7,169 bases of DNA, from contig JAKZTB010000400.1 of NCBI GenBank assembly GCA_047517345.1, forward strand, positions 1 through 7,169, read 5' to 3'. Positions 1 to 6,507 of the stretch are shown piece by piece (the first letter of the stretch is position 1; the number at the start of each line of letters is the position of its first letter). This stretch comes from GCA-2717185 sp047517345. Lineage in GTDB: Bacteria > Pseudomonadota > Alphaproteobacteria > UBA8366 > GCA-2717185. The position numbers and the translations under genes are program-made. A model generated the notes under the pieces. It did not search any database. It was not told where the DNA came from and worked only from the letters and a program-made list of their open reading frames with translations.

Positions 1-84
1 CCCATCCTCGACGCCGCCCTGCGGGAGGCGGTGAGAAAGGCCGGAGCAAAGTCCGTCATTGAAGACATCGAGGTGGCCGCGTAG
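1..84 (+). CDS. C-terminal end of an unidentified protein (partial)
   Basis: The frame is open from the first base and closes at TAG (82-84), leaving 27 residues that begin PILDAALREAV and end in IEDIEVAA. Third codon positions are strongly G/C, as expected of real coding sequence in this genome. The fragment is a charged, probably helical tail with no diagnostic motif, so the family cannot be named. It is the only gene on the + strand and converges on the dioxygenase gene with about 50 bases between the stops, so it belongs to a different transcription unit. Confidence 0.6.
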   Translation, partial: PILDAALREAVRKAGAKSVIEDIEVAA

Positions 85-124
85 CCTCTCGATCAGACGA
101 TGCCTATCTCGCACTTTTCAACAT

Positions 125-142
125 TGGGTGGGACATCACCCA
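125..142. terminator. Small hairpin between convergent genes, weak terminator candidate
   Basis: TGGGTG (125-130) and CACCCA (137-142) form a perfect 6 bp stem with a 6-base loop, in the gap between the + strand gene tail and the stop of the dioxygenase. The stem overlaps the dioxygenase stop codon (136-138). No run of T follows on either strand, so a classical intrinsic terminator is not shown. Its position between convergent genes is the main reason to list it. Confidence 0.2.
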
Positions 143-1023
143 CTTGTCTCACCGATGGCGTCCTCCAATACCGTCAGCCGGTGCATGATGCGGGTGTCGG
201 GCCAATAGTCCGCGACGGCGTAGTGCGCGCTGGCGCGGTTATCCCACATTGCGATCGTGCCCTTTCGCCACCGCAGCCGATACTGGAACTCCGGCTTGGC
301 GCAATGGCGGGTGAGCAGGGCGTGCATGCTCTCGCTCTCATATTTGTTCAGGCCGAGGATCGCGCCGGTGAAGCTTTCGGAGAAATAGAGGCAGCGCTCT
401 CCAGTGACGGGATGGAGGGGCACGAGCGGATGTTGGACCGGCGGGTTCTCGTCGCGCGATTTGATCATGCCTTCGCGGCTGGGCCCTTGCCAATTCCGCG
501 CCTTTTCGGGCGTGGCATGAAGGCGCATGAAATCGTAGACCGCGATTTTGTCTTCCAGCACCGCCTGCATCGCATCGGATAGCCCGTTCCATGCGGCGGT
601 CAGCGAAACGAATATCGTGTCGCCGCCCAATTCCGGCGGCTGCTCCGCTTTCAAGAGGGAGGCGAATTCCGGCTTCTCGCGGAACATGCCGTCCGCATGG
701 TAGTGGTCGATGTAGGGCGGATGTTCGCGGTCGTTGACGATGATCGAAACTTCCGGCGCACAGTCGTGTTTCTCGAAAGCGGAGCGGTGGATGTTACGGA
801 GCGGCCCGAATGGGCGCGCGAAGACGGCCTGTTCTTGCGGTGACACAACCTGGTTGCGAAAAAATACGACCTGGTGCCGCATCAGCGCAGCATGCATTTC
901 GCGGTAGACCGTAACTTCCAGCGGCCTCGTAAGATAGATACCGGAGATGAACGCACCGCAATTGCGCGATGCCGGCTCGACGGTGATTTGGGTATAGTCC
1001 TGCAACCTAATTTCTCCTGTCAT
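136..1023 (-). CDS. TauD/TfdA-family Fe(II)/2-oxoglutarate-dependent dioxygenase
   Basis: This 295-residue protein has the usual length of the TauD family, cytoplasmic enzymes that couple 2-oxoglutarate decarboxylation to substrate hydroxylation. The iron ligands are visible as H109-A-D111 and H267, and R278, exactly 11 residues after H267 as in E. coli TauD, should bind the 2-oxoglutarate carboxylate. T136 in GGDT matches the TauD threonine that also contacts 2-oxoglutarate. The segments WDNR (260-263), HYAVADY and RIMHR (278-282) are close to TauD. The residue aligned with taurine-binding Asn95 of TauD appears to be Ile105, so taurine is not a safe substrate call. The ATG at 1023 overlaps the ligase stop (ATGA), which suggests coupling, but no Shine-Dalgarno precedes it. 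A TTG at 1005 with AGGAG 8 bases upstream is a credible alternative start giving 289 residues. It is the last gene of the unit. Confidence 0.9.
   Translation of the reverse strand: MTGEIRLQDYTQITVEPASRNCGAFISGIYLTRPLEVTVYREMHAALMRHQVVFFRNQVVSPQEQAVFARPFGPLRNIHRSAFEKHDCAPEVSIIVNDREHPPYIDHYHADGMFREKPEFASLLKAEQPPELGGDTIFVSLTAAWNGLSDAMQAVLEDKIAVYDFMRLHATPEKARNWQGPSREGMIKSRDENPPVQHPLVPLHPVTGERCLYFSESFTGAILGLNKYESESMHALLTRHCAKPEFQYRLRWRKGTIAMWDNRASAHYAVADYWPDTRIMHRLTVLEDAIGETSG
1014..1018 (-). promoter_or_regulatory. Shine-Dalgarno AGGAG inside the start of the dioxygenase gene
   Basis: Read on the minus strand, AGGAG lies 8 bases before an in-frame TTG (1005-1003) and only a few bases after the assumed ATG (1023). 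It argues that translation may begin at TTG 1005, or that both starts are used. The ATG itself has no such motif and would depend on coupling to the ligase stop. Confidence 0.45.
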
Positions 1024-2621
1024 CCGGCCGGCTCGGATCGCGCCATCTCCAGCAGCGCCCTCTTGTCGACCTTGTTGTCATTGATGCGCGGCAGTTCGGC
1101 GACTTCGATGAACCGGCTTGGTATTTTGTAGCTCGCCAGCCCGCTACCTCGCAATCCGTCGGCCAGCGCGCCAGGATCGAATGTACAACCGGACCGCATC
1201 TGGACGAAGGCCCAGGCTGCCGCACCGTATTCCCGGTCCGGTGCACCGGCGACAGCAACGGCGAAGACATCGGGATGCCGGGCGATTTCCGTTTCGATCT
1301 CGACCGGCAGGATCTTGTGGCCGCTGCGGTTAATAGTCTCTTTCTTCCGGCCCAGCAGGGTTAGGCGGCCGTTCTTGTCGAGCCGCCCCATATCGCCGGT
1401 CGCGTACCAGCCATCCGACCAGACCGCCGCGGTTCCGTCCGGATCGTTCCAGTAGCCGGACGAAGCAAATGGCGCCGACACTTTCAGCTCGCCGACCTCT
1501 CCGGCGGGAAGATTGATGTCCTTTTCATCTACGATCCGTAGACGGCACCCGGTCAGCGGCAGGCCGACCGAGCCGTCGAGGCGTGCGTCCGGCGATTCGT
1601 CCGGGTCGGCGTGGCCGAAACCGGGGCACTCCATAGCGCCGGACGCGGTGACGACCTTACAGCCCGATCGGTCTTCGAAGGACCGTGCGGCGTCGATATC
1701 GGCGGCCGCGGTTCCGACCCGCAATAGCCGAAATGCGCGCAGATCCCTGGCGTCGAGCGGCTCCTGCGCCAAGCGGGCGAGGATGACCGGGACCGTCGTC
1801 GCCACCGTAACGCACCATTCTTCGACAAGGTCCAGTAGGGTTGCCGCATGGAAACCGACTGGAAAACAGAAAGTGCACGGCATCGTTCCGGAGACCGTCC
1901 AGACCAGCAATCCGGCGGCCCCGGACATGGGTGCGAAAATGCCGATCGTGTCGTCCTCCCGGATGTCCATGCGTTCTGCTTTGGCGCGGCCCATGCAGAT
2001 CTGCGCGGCCTCCGGCCATTCGCAAAGTTTCGCAATACCGCTGGTGCCGCTGGAAACGGTGATGAGCGATACCTCGTCGAACGCGAAGGCGCGCTGCGCG
2101 ATATCGGCAGGAGCAGACGATTCCAGCAAATGATTCCAATCGATCCAGTTCTCCGCTCCGCCGTTCGATAAATCTAAACGATGCTTCGGGCCGCGGATCG
2201 AATCCGCCCATGCGGCCACCTCCGGCGTCAACGTTTCACGGGAAAAGGCGATCAGGACAGGTGAAATTTGGGCGGCCACATATTCCAGTTCCTTTCGGCG
2301 CCATTGCAGCGGGGCAAATGCGCCGATGATACCGGCTTTCTTGAACGCGATCCGAATTGCGGCCTCGCGACAGGAAGACGGAATCTGCACCAGGGCCGTG
2401 GAGTCGCGCGGTAGACTCAACCCGACCAGGTTGGCGGCGAGTAGGTCGGTGATCGAATCCAGTTCCGCCCAGGAATAGGAACCCGATTCATCGCGGCAGG
2501 CAATGCGGCATGGATATGTCCGCGCGTAGGTCCGGTATCGGTCGACCATGGTGTCGCGCGCCCAGTGGCCTTCGGCGAGATACGCCTCGATATCATTGGA
2601 TGTCAGCAAGGAAGGCCGCAT
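1020..2621 (-). CDS. EntE/DhbE-like AMP-dependent acyl/aryl acid ligase (ANL superfamily)
   Basis: This 533-residue protein is a full-length stand-alone adenylating enzyme that activates a carboxylate with ATP, probably to a CoA thioester. In order it shows the phosphate loop SSGTSGIAK (190-198), the A5 region SGAMEC (327-332, with E331), WYATGD (405-410), the hinge and A8 segment GRKKETINRSGHK (424-436), and a C-terminal PRINDNKVDK (511-520) whose K517 aligns with the catalytic lysine of EntE. The INR-GxK and ASYKIPSR wording is typical of the 2,3-dihydroxybenzoate-AMP ligase branch. The loop reads IAKLCEW, unlike the more usual TPKG. The His-Asn pair that binds the aryl acid in EntE/DhbE appears to be replaced by S233-G234, so a salicylate-type substrate is unlikely. 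No carrier-protein gene is nearby, which favours CoA as acceptor. ATG 2621 directly follows the hydratase stop (TGAATG) and has AAAGGA 6 bases upstream. Confidence 0.88.
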   Translation of the reverse strand: MRPSLLTSNDIEAYLAEGHWARDTMVDRYRTYARTYPCRIACRDESGSYSWAELDSITDLLAANLVGLSLPRDSTALVQIPSSCREAAIRIAFKKAGIIGAFAPLQWRRKELEYVAAQISPVLIAFSRETLTPEVAAWADSIRGPKHRLDLSNGGAENWIDWNHLLESSAPADIAQRAFAFDEVSLITVSSGTSGIAKLCEWPEAAQICMGRAKAERMDIREDDTIGIFAPMSGAAGLLVWTVSGTMPCTFCFPVGFHAATLLDLVEEWCVTVATTVPVILARLAQEPLDARDLRAFRLLRVGTAAADIDAARSFEDRSGCKVVTASGAMECPGFGHADPDESPDARLDGSVGLPLTGCRLRIVDEKDINLPAGEVGELKVSAPFASSGYWNDPDGTAAVWSDGWYATGDMGRLDKNGRLTLLGRKKETINRSGHKILPVEIETEIARHPDVFAVAVAGAPDREYGAAAWAFVQMRSGCTFDPGALADGLRGSGLASYKIPSRFIEVAELPRINDNKVDKRALLEMARSEPAG

Positions 2622-3407
2622 TCAGCGTCCTTTGTAAACGGGCGCCCGTTTCTCCGCATAGGCGTCGAGGCCCTCGCGGCTGTCCTCGGTCGCCATGCAG
2701 ATGGCGTACAGCTTGCGCTCGTAGTCGATGCCGTTCAGCAGGTCGGTTTCCGTCGAACGCAGCACCGCGTCGCGCCCGGCGACGAAGGCCAGCGGCGCCC
2801 GCGACCCCAGGAGACGCGCCAGTTCCTTCGCCCGCGGCAACAGATCGGCTTGGGGCAGCACCTCGGTCACCAGCCCGATCGCACGCGCAGATTCGGCGTC
2901 GACCGGCTCGCCGGTGAGGACGAGCTGCATCGCCCAGCTCAACCCGACGAAGCGGTACAGGCGCTGCGTGCCGCCGCTGCCGGGAATCTGGCCCAGGGTG
3001 ATTTCCGGCTGGCCCAATCTGGCATTGTCACTGGCGATCCGGGCCGTGCAGCCGAGCGTGAATTCCAGCCCGGCACCAAAGCAATAGCCGTTGATGGCGG
3101 CGACGGTCGGTTTGCCGAGCCGTTCGATCGCTGTCGGCAATTCCTTGCGCATAGTCGCTTCGGGACCCATCTCGGACGGCAGCGTCCGTTCGGCGAGCTC
3201 CGGGATATTGGCGCCGGCGCAGAAGGATTTTTCGCCATGTCCGGTGAAGACAATGGCGCGTACTTCATCGTCCGCCTCGGCGCGCCGCGCGCAATCCATC
3301 AGGTCGACCCGCATCTGATGGGTCATCGCATTGTGCCGGTCCGGCCGGTGCAGGGTGACGATAAGCAGTTCGCTGTCCTGTTCCGTCAAGATGTTGTCGT
3401 AGGGCAT
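2622..3407 (-). CDS. Enoyl-CoA hydratase/isomerase (crotonase family)
   Basis: This 261-residue protein has the usual crotonase length and would act on a 2-enoyl-CoA or related thioester in the cytoplasm. The first oxyanion-hole segment is FCAGAN (62-67). The second is NGYCFGAGLE (106-115), with E115 aligned to Glu144 of rat mitochondrial hydratase. LGQPE (131-135) supplies E135, equivalent to Glu164, followed by IPGSGGTQRL (141-150). With both glutamates present a true hydratase is likely, although isomerase or promiscuous activity cannot be excluded. The usual AGAD is AGAN here, and the second oxyanion residue is Ala112 in place of Gly; it contributes a backbone NH, so this should be tolerated. 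ATG 3407 is preferred over an in-frame TTG at 3440 because it fits the family length and has AAGGGA 11 bases upstream. It heads the hydratase-ligase-dioxygenase unit. Confidence 0.9.
   Translation of the reverse strand: MPYDNILTEQDSELLIVTLHRPDRHNAMTHQMRVDLMDCARRAEADDEVRAIVFTGHGEKSFCAGANIPELAERTLPSEMGPEATMRKELPTAIERLGKPTVAAINGYCFGAGLEFTLGCTARIASDNARLGQPEITLGQIPGSGGTQRLYRFVGLSWAMQLVLTGEPVDAESARAIGLVTEVLPQADLLPRAKELARLLGSRAPLAFVAGRDAVLRSTETDLLNGIDYERKLYAICMATEDSREGLDAYAEKRAPVYKGR
2628..2633 (-). promoter_or_regulatory. Shine-Dalgarno AAAGGA for the ligase
   Basis: AAAGGA on the minus strand ends 6 bases before the ligase ATG (2621) and lies inside the last codons of the hydratase gene. It fixes the ligase start and supports stop-start coupling at TGAATG. 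Confidence 0.6.
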
Positions 3408-3418
3408 AGCGGCGTCAA

Positions 3419-3424
3419 TCCCTT
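3419..3424 (-). promoter_or_regulatory. Shine-Dalgarno-like AAGGGA for the hydratase
   Basis: AAGGGA on the minus strand lies 11 bases before ATG 3407. The spacing is a little long, but no comparable motif precedes the upstream in-frame TTG at 3440. Confidence 0.4.
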
Positions 3425-3454
3425 CTTGGCATCGTGGCAAGGCGTGTTTCAGGA

Positions 3455-3484
3455 ACTCTACCAGTCAGGCCGGAGGACGGCCAA
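3455..3484 (-). promoter_or_regulatory. Candidate promoter of the hydratase-ligase-dioxygenase unit
   Basis: On the minus strand TTGGCC (3484-3479) is followed after 18 bases by TAGAGT (3460-3455). Each hexamer matches four of six bases of the sigma-70 consensus. It lies about 50 bases upstream of the hydratase ATG within the 150-base gap that follows the transporter gene. The match is weak and the spacer one base long, so it is only the best candidate in the gap. Confidence 0.25.
3468..3482. repeat. Inverted repeat GGCCG-N5-CGGCC in the candidate promoter spacer
   Basis: Perfect 5 bp arms (3468-3472 and 3478-3482) are separated by five bases. The repeat sits in the spacer and reaches the -35 hexamer of the candidate promoter, where a repressor site could lie. 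Such short GC-rich repeats also arise by chance, and no second copy was found. Confidence 0.25.
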
Positions 3485-3519
3485 TTGCCGAATCGACCGG
3501 CCACACGCGCTGCAAGATA

Positions 3520-3534
3520 CGTCGGGTTCCGACG
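3520..3534. terminator. Hairpin after the transporter gene, weak terminator candidate
   Basis: CGTCGG and CCGACG form a perfect 6 bp GC-rich stem with a 3-base loop, 24 bases beyond the transporter stop on the minus strand. No T-run follows, so efficient intrinsic termination is not shown. It may attenuate read-through into the hydratase unit. Confidence 0.25.
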
Positions 3535-3557
3535 AACAGAACGACCGCGATCAGCAT

Positions 3558-5117
3558 CTATTTGCGAATTCGTCCGAGCAGATAGGCGGGGATCATGGCG
3601 CACAAGAAGAAGAATACCAACAGCAGGAAACCATCCTGAAACCCGAACGTGCTCGCCTGGGCTTGGATGACCTCGCCCAGATAATGCAATGCGCCGGGTG
3701 TGTGCAGGTCTTGCGGGAGGCCTGCCTCGGTATAAATCCGCCCGATCCCCTTCAGCATCTCCTGCGTCGTCGTATTGGCCGAGCTTTGCGTCGCCGTCAG
3801 CGCCTCGCTGTGGAACTGGGTTCTGTACTGCACGAAGGCGACCCATGCCGTCAGGCCCAAGGAGCCGCCGAACTGGCGGCAGAAGTTGATCGTGCCGCCG
3901 CCGGCGCTCAACTTGTCCGGCGGCAGCGATTGCAATGCCGTTTTCATGATGAACGGGTTGGTAAAGCTCATACCGAACCGGCTGATGATGAAATAGATCA
4001 TGATCAAAACGAAGGGCGTGTTGACGTCCGCGCCGCTCATCGGCGCGGTTCCGACGGCAAACAGGACCAGCCCGATCATGATTCCGATATGCGGCGGCAT
4101 GCTGTCGGCCAGTTTTCCGGTCAACGGCAGGGCGATCACGATGAGAATCGCCGACGGAAACATGACCAGCGCGGCGTCAAGCGCGGTCATACCCTGGATC
4201 AGCTGTCCGAACACCGGCACGCCGTAACCGGTACCGAAATTTCCGATGCCGAAGACGAACGCGATCAATGCCGTCATCGCGAAATCCCTGTGATTGAACA
4301 GGGAGAAATCGATCAGCGTTGGGCGGTCCTGCATTTGCGAATAGATTAATACGATGCCCGATAGGATGCCGATCGTGAACAATCCGAGGATATACGTGGA
4401 AGTCCAGCCCTCGGCGTTTCCTTCAGTCAACCCGGTGATCAGGCAGTACACCATGACGACCAGCAGGATATAGCCAACCCAGTCGAACGACTCCCGGTCC
4501 TTGCTCGGAACTGACGGCATGAACACCCACCCCATCATCGCGGCAACGACGATTACGGGCAGGGGCGCCCAGAAGATATAGCGCCAGTGAAACAGGTCAA
4601 TGGCGACACCGCCGACGATGGGCCCAATTGCGACCGCCATGAAGACGCCCATGGAAAATACTGCCATGGCATAGCCGCGCCGTTCCGTCGGGTACACCTG
4701 GAACGCCACCACCATAACCAAGGGCTGGATGATCCCTGCCGCGACGCCTTGCAGGATGCGGCCGACGACGATCAAATTGAAATCCTGACTCAGCGCGCAG
4801 ATCAGGCTGCCGACGACGAAAATCAACGATGCGAACGAAAACCCGCCGCGTTGCCCGAAAGCGGCGACCAGCCAGGCGCTGAGAAGCTGACTGGTGACCA
4901 TCGCGATATTGAACCCCGAGGTCATTAGTTGTGCTTGATCGAGCCCGACCCCGAACGACCCCATCACGTCGGGCACGGCGACGTTGACGATGGTGCCGGA
5001 GACCACCATCGCGAAAGACGCGCCCATACCAGCGGTCATGGCCAAAATGCGATAGGACTGGCCGAAACGCGCAAACAGGTCTTCGATGGATTCGGAATTC
5101 GTAAAGATTGGGAGAAC
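3558..5117 (-). CDS. DHA2-type (EmrB/QacA-like) MFS drug/metabolite transporter, 14 membrane helices; start unresolved
   Basis: The reliably open part begins at TTG 5045 (495 residues) and reads as a polytopic inner-membrane protein with about 14 hydrophobic helices, the DHA2 proton-antiporter pattern. TIVNVAVPDV (18-27) is the end of helix 1, WLVAAFGQR (58-66) a degenerate motif A, QGVAAGIIQPL (99-109) the helix 4 region and AIGPIVGG (139-146) motif C. A hydrophilic stretch (about 405-450) precedes the last helix, and the end is the short basic tail GRIRK. Substrate cannot be predicted; export is the usual direction in this family. Upstream of TTG 5045 the frame stays open to TAG 5120-5118 and encodes an amphipathic lead-in, SIEDLFARFGQSYRI, typical of the cytoplasmic tail before helix 1. 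That stretch holds no ATG, GTG or TTG, so the given right end is the limit of the open frame, not a proven start. Confidence 0.85.
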   Translation of the reverse strand, partial: VLPIFTNSESIEDLFARFGQSYRILAMTAGMGASFAMVVSGTIVNVAVPDVMGSFGVGLDQAQLMTSGFNIAMVTSQLLSAWLVAAFGQRGGFSFASLIFVVGSLICALSQDFNLIVVGRILQGVAAGIIQPLVMVVAFQVYPTERRGYAMAVFSMGVFMAVAIGPIVGGVAIDLFHWRYIFWAPLPVIVVAAMMGWVFMPSVPSKDRESFDWVGYILLVVMVYCLITGLTEGNAEGWTSTYILGLFTIGILSGIVLIYSQMQDRPTLIDFSLFNHRDFAMTALIAFVFGIGNFGTGYGVPVFGQLIQGMTALDAALVMFPSAILIVIALPLTGKLADSMPPHIGIMIGLVLFAVGTAPMSGADVNTPFVLIMIYFIISRFGMSFTNPFIMKTALQSLPPDKLSAGGGTINFCRQFGGSLGLTAWVAFVQYRTQFHSEALTATQSSANTTTQEMLKGIGRIYTEAGLPQDLHTPGALHYLGEVIQAQASTFGFQDGFLLLVFFFLCAMIPAYLLGRIRK

Positions 5118-5143
5118 CTAGCTTAAGTCATACGGCGGCCAAG

Positions 5144-5171
5144 TTTATCCGCGGGTATGCCCGTCGAACAA
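5144..5171 (-). promoter_or_regulatory. Very weak promoter candidate upstream of the transporter
   Basis: TTGTTC (5171-5166) and GATAAA (5149-5144) on the minus strand are separated by 16 bases, with three and four consensus matches. It is the best pair seen in the 121-base gap between the flavoprotein stop and the limit of the transporter frame. A chance match is quite possible. Confidence 0.13.
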
Positions 5172-5238
5172 GAGTGGCCAATAGGTCAAGATCAAAGCAG
5201 TTTGGATTATTCGGCAAACGGCCGCGTGACCGCGAGCG

Positions 5239-6486
5239 CTAACCGTCGAGGTAGGACGCGAGATGGGCGCTGAGGTCGCGGGCGTCGTCGCCGGCGCCAT
5301 CGATGAGCGCCGACTTGCGGCGGCGGAGGAATTGCATGCCCATGAGGTACATGCCCGGCGCATCCGTAACGACGCCGCCGTCGTGCCGGACCTTTCCTTT
5401 GCGATCGAAGACGGGCGCCTCGAGCCACGAATAGTCGGGTTTGAACCCGGTCGCCCAGATGATCGTCCGAATTTCGCCGTTGGTGAGATCCATGCCCAGC
5501 GGTGGGGCCTCTTCAACCTCGGTAGGGGGAAGGCGATGCGGCGGGTCGACCTCGTCATCGAGACCGTTCTCGGTCGCCCATTCATCGATGGTGTTGAGAA
5601 GCCTGCCCATCTTCAGGTCGGAGAGCGAACACTGGTTGCGGAGCGAGCCCGAGAACTGGGCCTTGCCGTCATTCACGCCCGCCAAACGGCCCACGAGCTT
5701 TACGCCGAGGCCGGTAAGGGCGTTGAGGTCGAGCGTCCTTCGTTCCGGCGAGCCGGCTAGCTGCAGCGAAGGTACACGCCGCGCCCGGTTTATGTCGTCC
5801 ATCTCGTCATAGCGTTCGTCGAGTACGCCGGCGGCATCCATCCACCATTCCAAATCGCGGCCGCGATAAATCCGCGGCGCGCGAATGTGCTCGCCGATGG
5901 CCATGGTAACCGGGTGGCCGGACCGGTGAACTTCGTCCGCGATCTGCGTCCCTGTCGCCGATGCCCCGACGACCAAAACGCCGCCGGTTTCGAGCTGATC
6001 GGGATTGCGATACTGCAACGCGTCGATCGTGGCGATACAGGAAGGCAGCGCGTCGGCGGCCTGGGGAATTTTCGGGACATTGCAGGCGCCGGAGGCGAGC
6101 ACGACCGTCCGGCAGCGCCATTCGCCCCTATCGGTTTCTACCAGATAGCCCGGGTCTTCCGGTTTTACCGAAACGACGTTCGTATGCGTCTCGACGGGAG
6201 CGCCGATCACCTCTGCATATCGGGAGATGAATTCGATTACTTCCGGCATCGTCCGGTAGCCGTCCGGATCATTGCCTTCGTAACCGTAGCCGGGCAGCCG
6301 GCTCTGCCAATTCGGTGTCAGAAGACGCAGCGAATCCCAGCGTTCGGTCTGCCACGAGTTGGCGACCTCGCCGCGCTCGAGGACCACATGGTCGATCGAG
6401 CGCTCGGCGAGGCACCGGCTCATGGCCAACCCGGCATGTCCCGCGCCGACGATGACGGTGGTGGTCTTGTGAACGGTACTGGTTCC
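5239..6486 (-). CDS. Flavin-containing monooxygenase / CzcO-like FAD-dependent oxidoreductase; start unresolved
   Basis: Taken to the first TTG (6429) the protein has 396 residues; the open frame allows up to 415. The family uses FAD and NADPH to oxygenate soft nucleophiles or ketones. FAD-binding VIVGAGHAG is encoded at about 6456-6430, upstream of that TTG. Numbering from the TTG, the acidic strand end is VVLERG (15-20), the region after it EVANSW, and the second dinucleotide loop GASATG (155-160) should bind NADPH. LASGACNVPKIP (111-122) and IIWATGFKPDY (323-333) are the usual linker motifs. The FMO fingerprint region reads CIATIDALQYRNP (131-143), without the usual histidine, so the call is the broad family. 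The C-terminus has a basic FLRRRKSALIDGAGDD. No ATG, GTG or TTG lies between the in-frame TAA (6489-6487) and TTG 6429. The right end given is the limit of the open frame. Confidence 0.85.
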   Translation of the reverse strand, partial: GTSTVHKTTTVIVGAGHAGLAMSRCLAERSIDHVVLERGEVANSWQTERWDSLRLLTPNWQSRLPGYGYEGNDPDGYRTMPEVIEFISRYAEVIGAPVETHTNVVSVKPEDPGYLVETDRGEWRCRTVVLASGACNVPKIPQAADALPSCIATIDALQYRNPDQLETGGVLVVGASATGTQIADEVHRSGHPVTMAIGEHIRAPRIYRGRDLEWWMDAAGVLDERYDEMDDINRARRVPSLQLAGSPERRTLDLNALTGLGVKLVGRLAGVNDGKAQFSGSLRNQCSLSDLKMGRLLNTIDEWATENGLDDEVDPPHRLPPTEVEEAPPLGMDLTNGEIRTIIWATGFKPDYSWLEAPVFDRKGKVRHDGGVVTDAPGMYLMGMQFLRRRKSALIDGAGDDARDLSAHLASYLDG

Positions 6487-6488
6487 TT
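6484..6488 (-). promoter_or_regulatory. Shine-Dalgarno-like AAGGA before the flavoprotein, without a conventional start
   Basis: AAGGA on the minus strand lies about 20 bases after the OsmC stop, where a ribosome binding site for the flavoprotein would be expected. The codons at usable distance are ACC, AGT, ACC and GTT, none a conventional start. It suggests that initiation near 6480-6472 was or is intended. Confidence 0.4.
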
Positions 6489-6507
6489 AATCGCGCGGTG
6501 CGGTTGC

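Noticed and set aside
1020..2621. Siderophore biosynthesis because of the EntE-like ligase
   Set aside because: No isochorismate synthase, isochorismatase, aryl carrier protein or peptide synthetase is present, and the aryl-acid contact residues appear changed.
136..2621. Isonitrile-type cluster because a TauD-like oxygenase lies beside an acyl ligase
   Set aside because: The carrier protein, thioesterase and peptide synthetase expected of such clusters are absent.
136..3407. Carnitine-type pathway (ligase, hydratase, butyrobetaine-type dioxygenase)
   Set aside because: The hydratase follows the ordinary enoyl-CoA hydratase pattern more than CaiD, the ligase resembles EntE more than CaiC, and no betaine transporter is present.
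2565..4349. Long + strand open frame of 594 codons opposite the hydratase and transporter genes
   Set aside because: The translation is rich in Arg, Gln, His and Asp with no domain. It lies antisense to two well-supported genes, where high-GC codon bias keeps the frame open.
5137..5181. Two GGCCAA copies (5137-5142, 5176-5181) upstream of the transporter, echoing the -35 of the hydratase promoter candidate
   Set aside because: A six-base GC-rich word recurs easily by chance here, and the flanks do not match.
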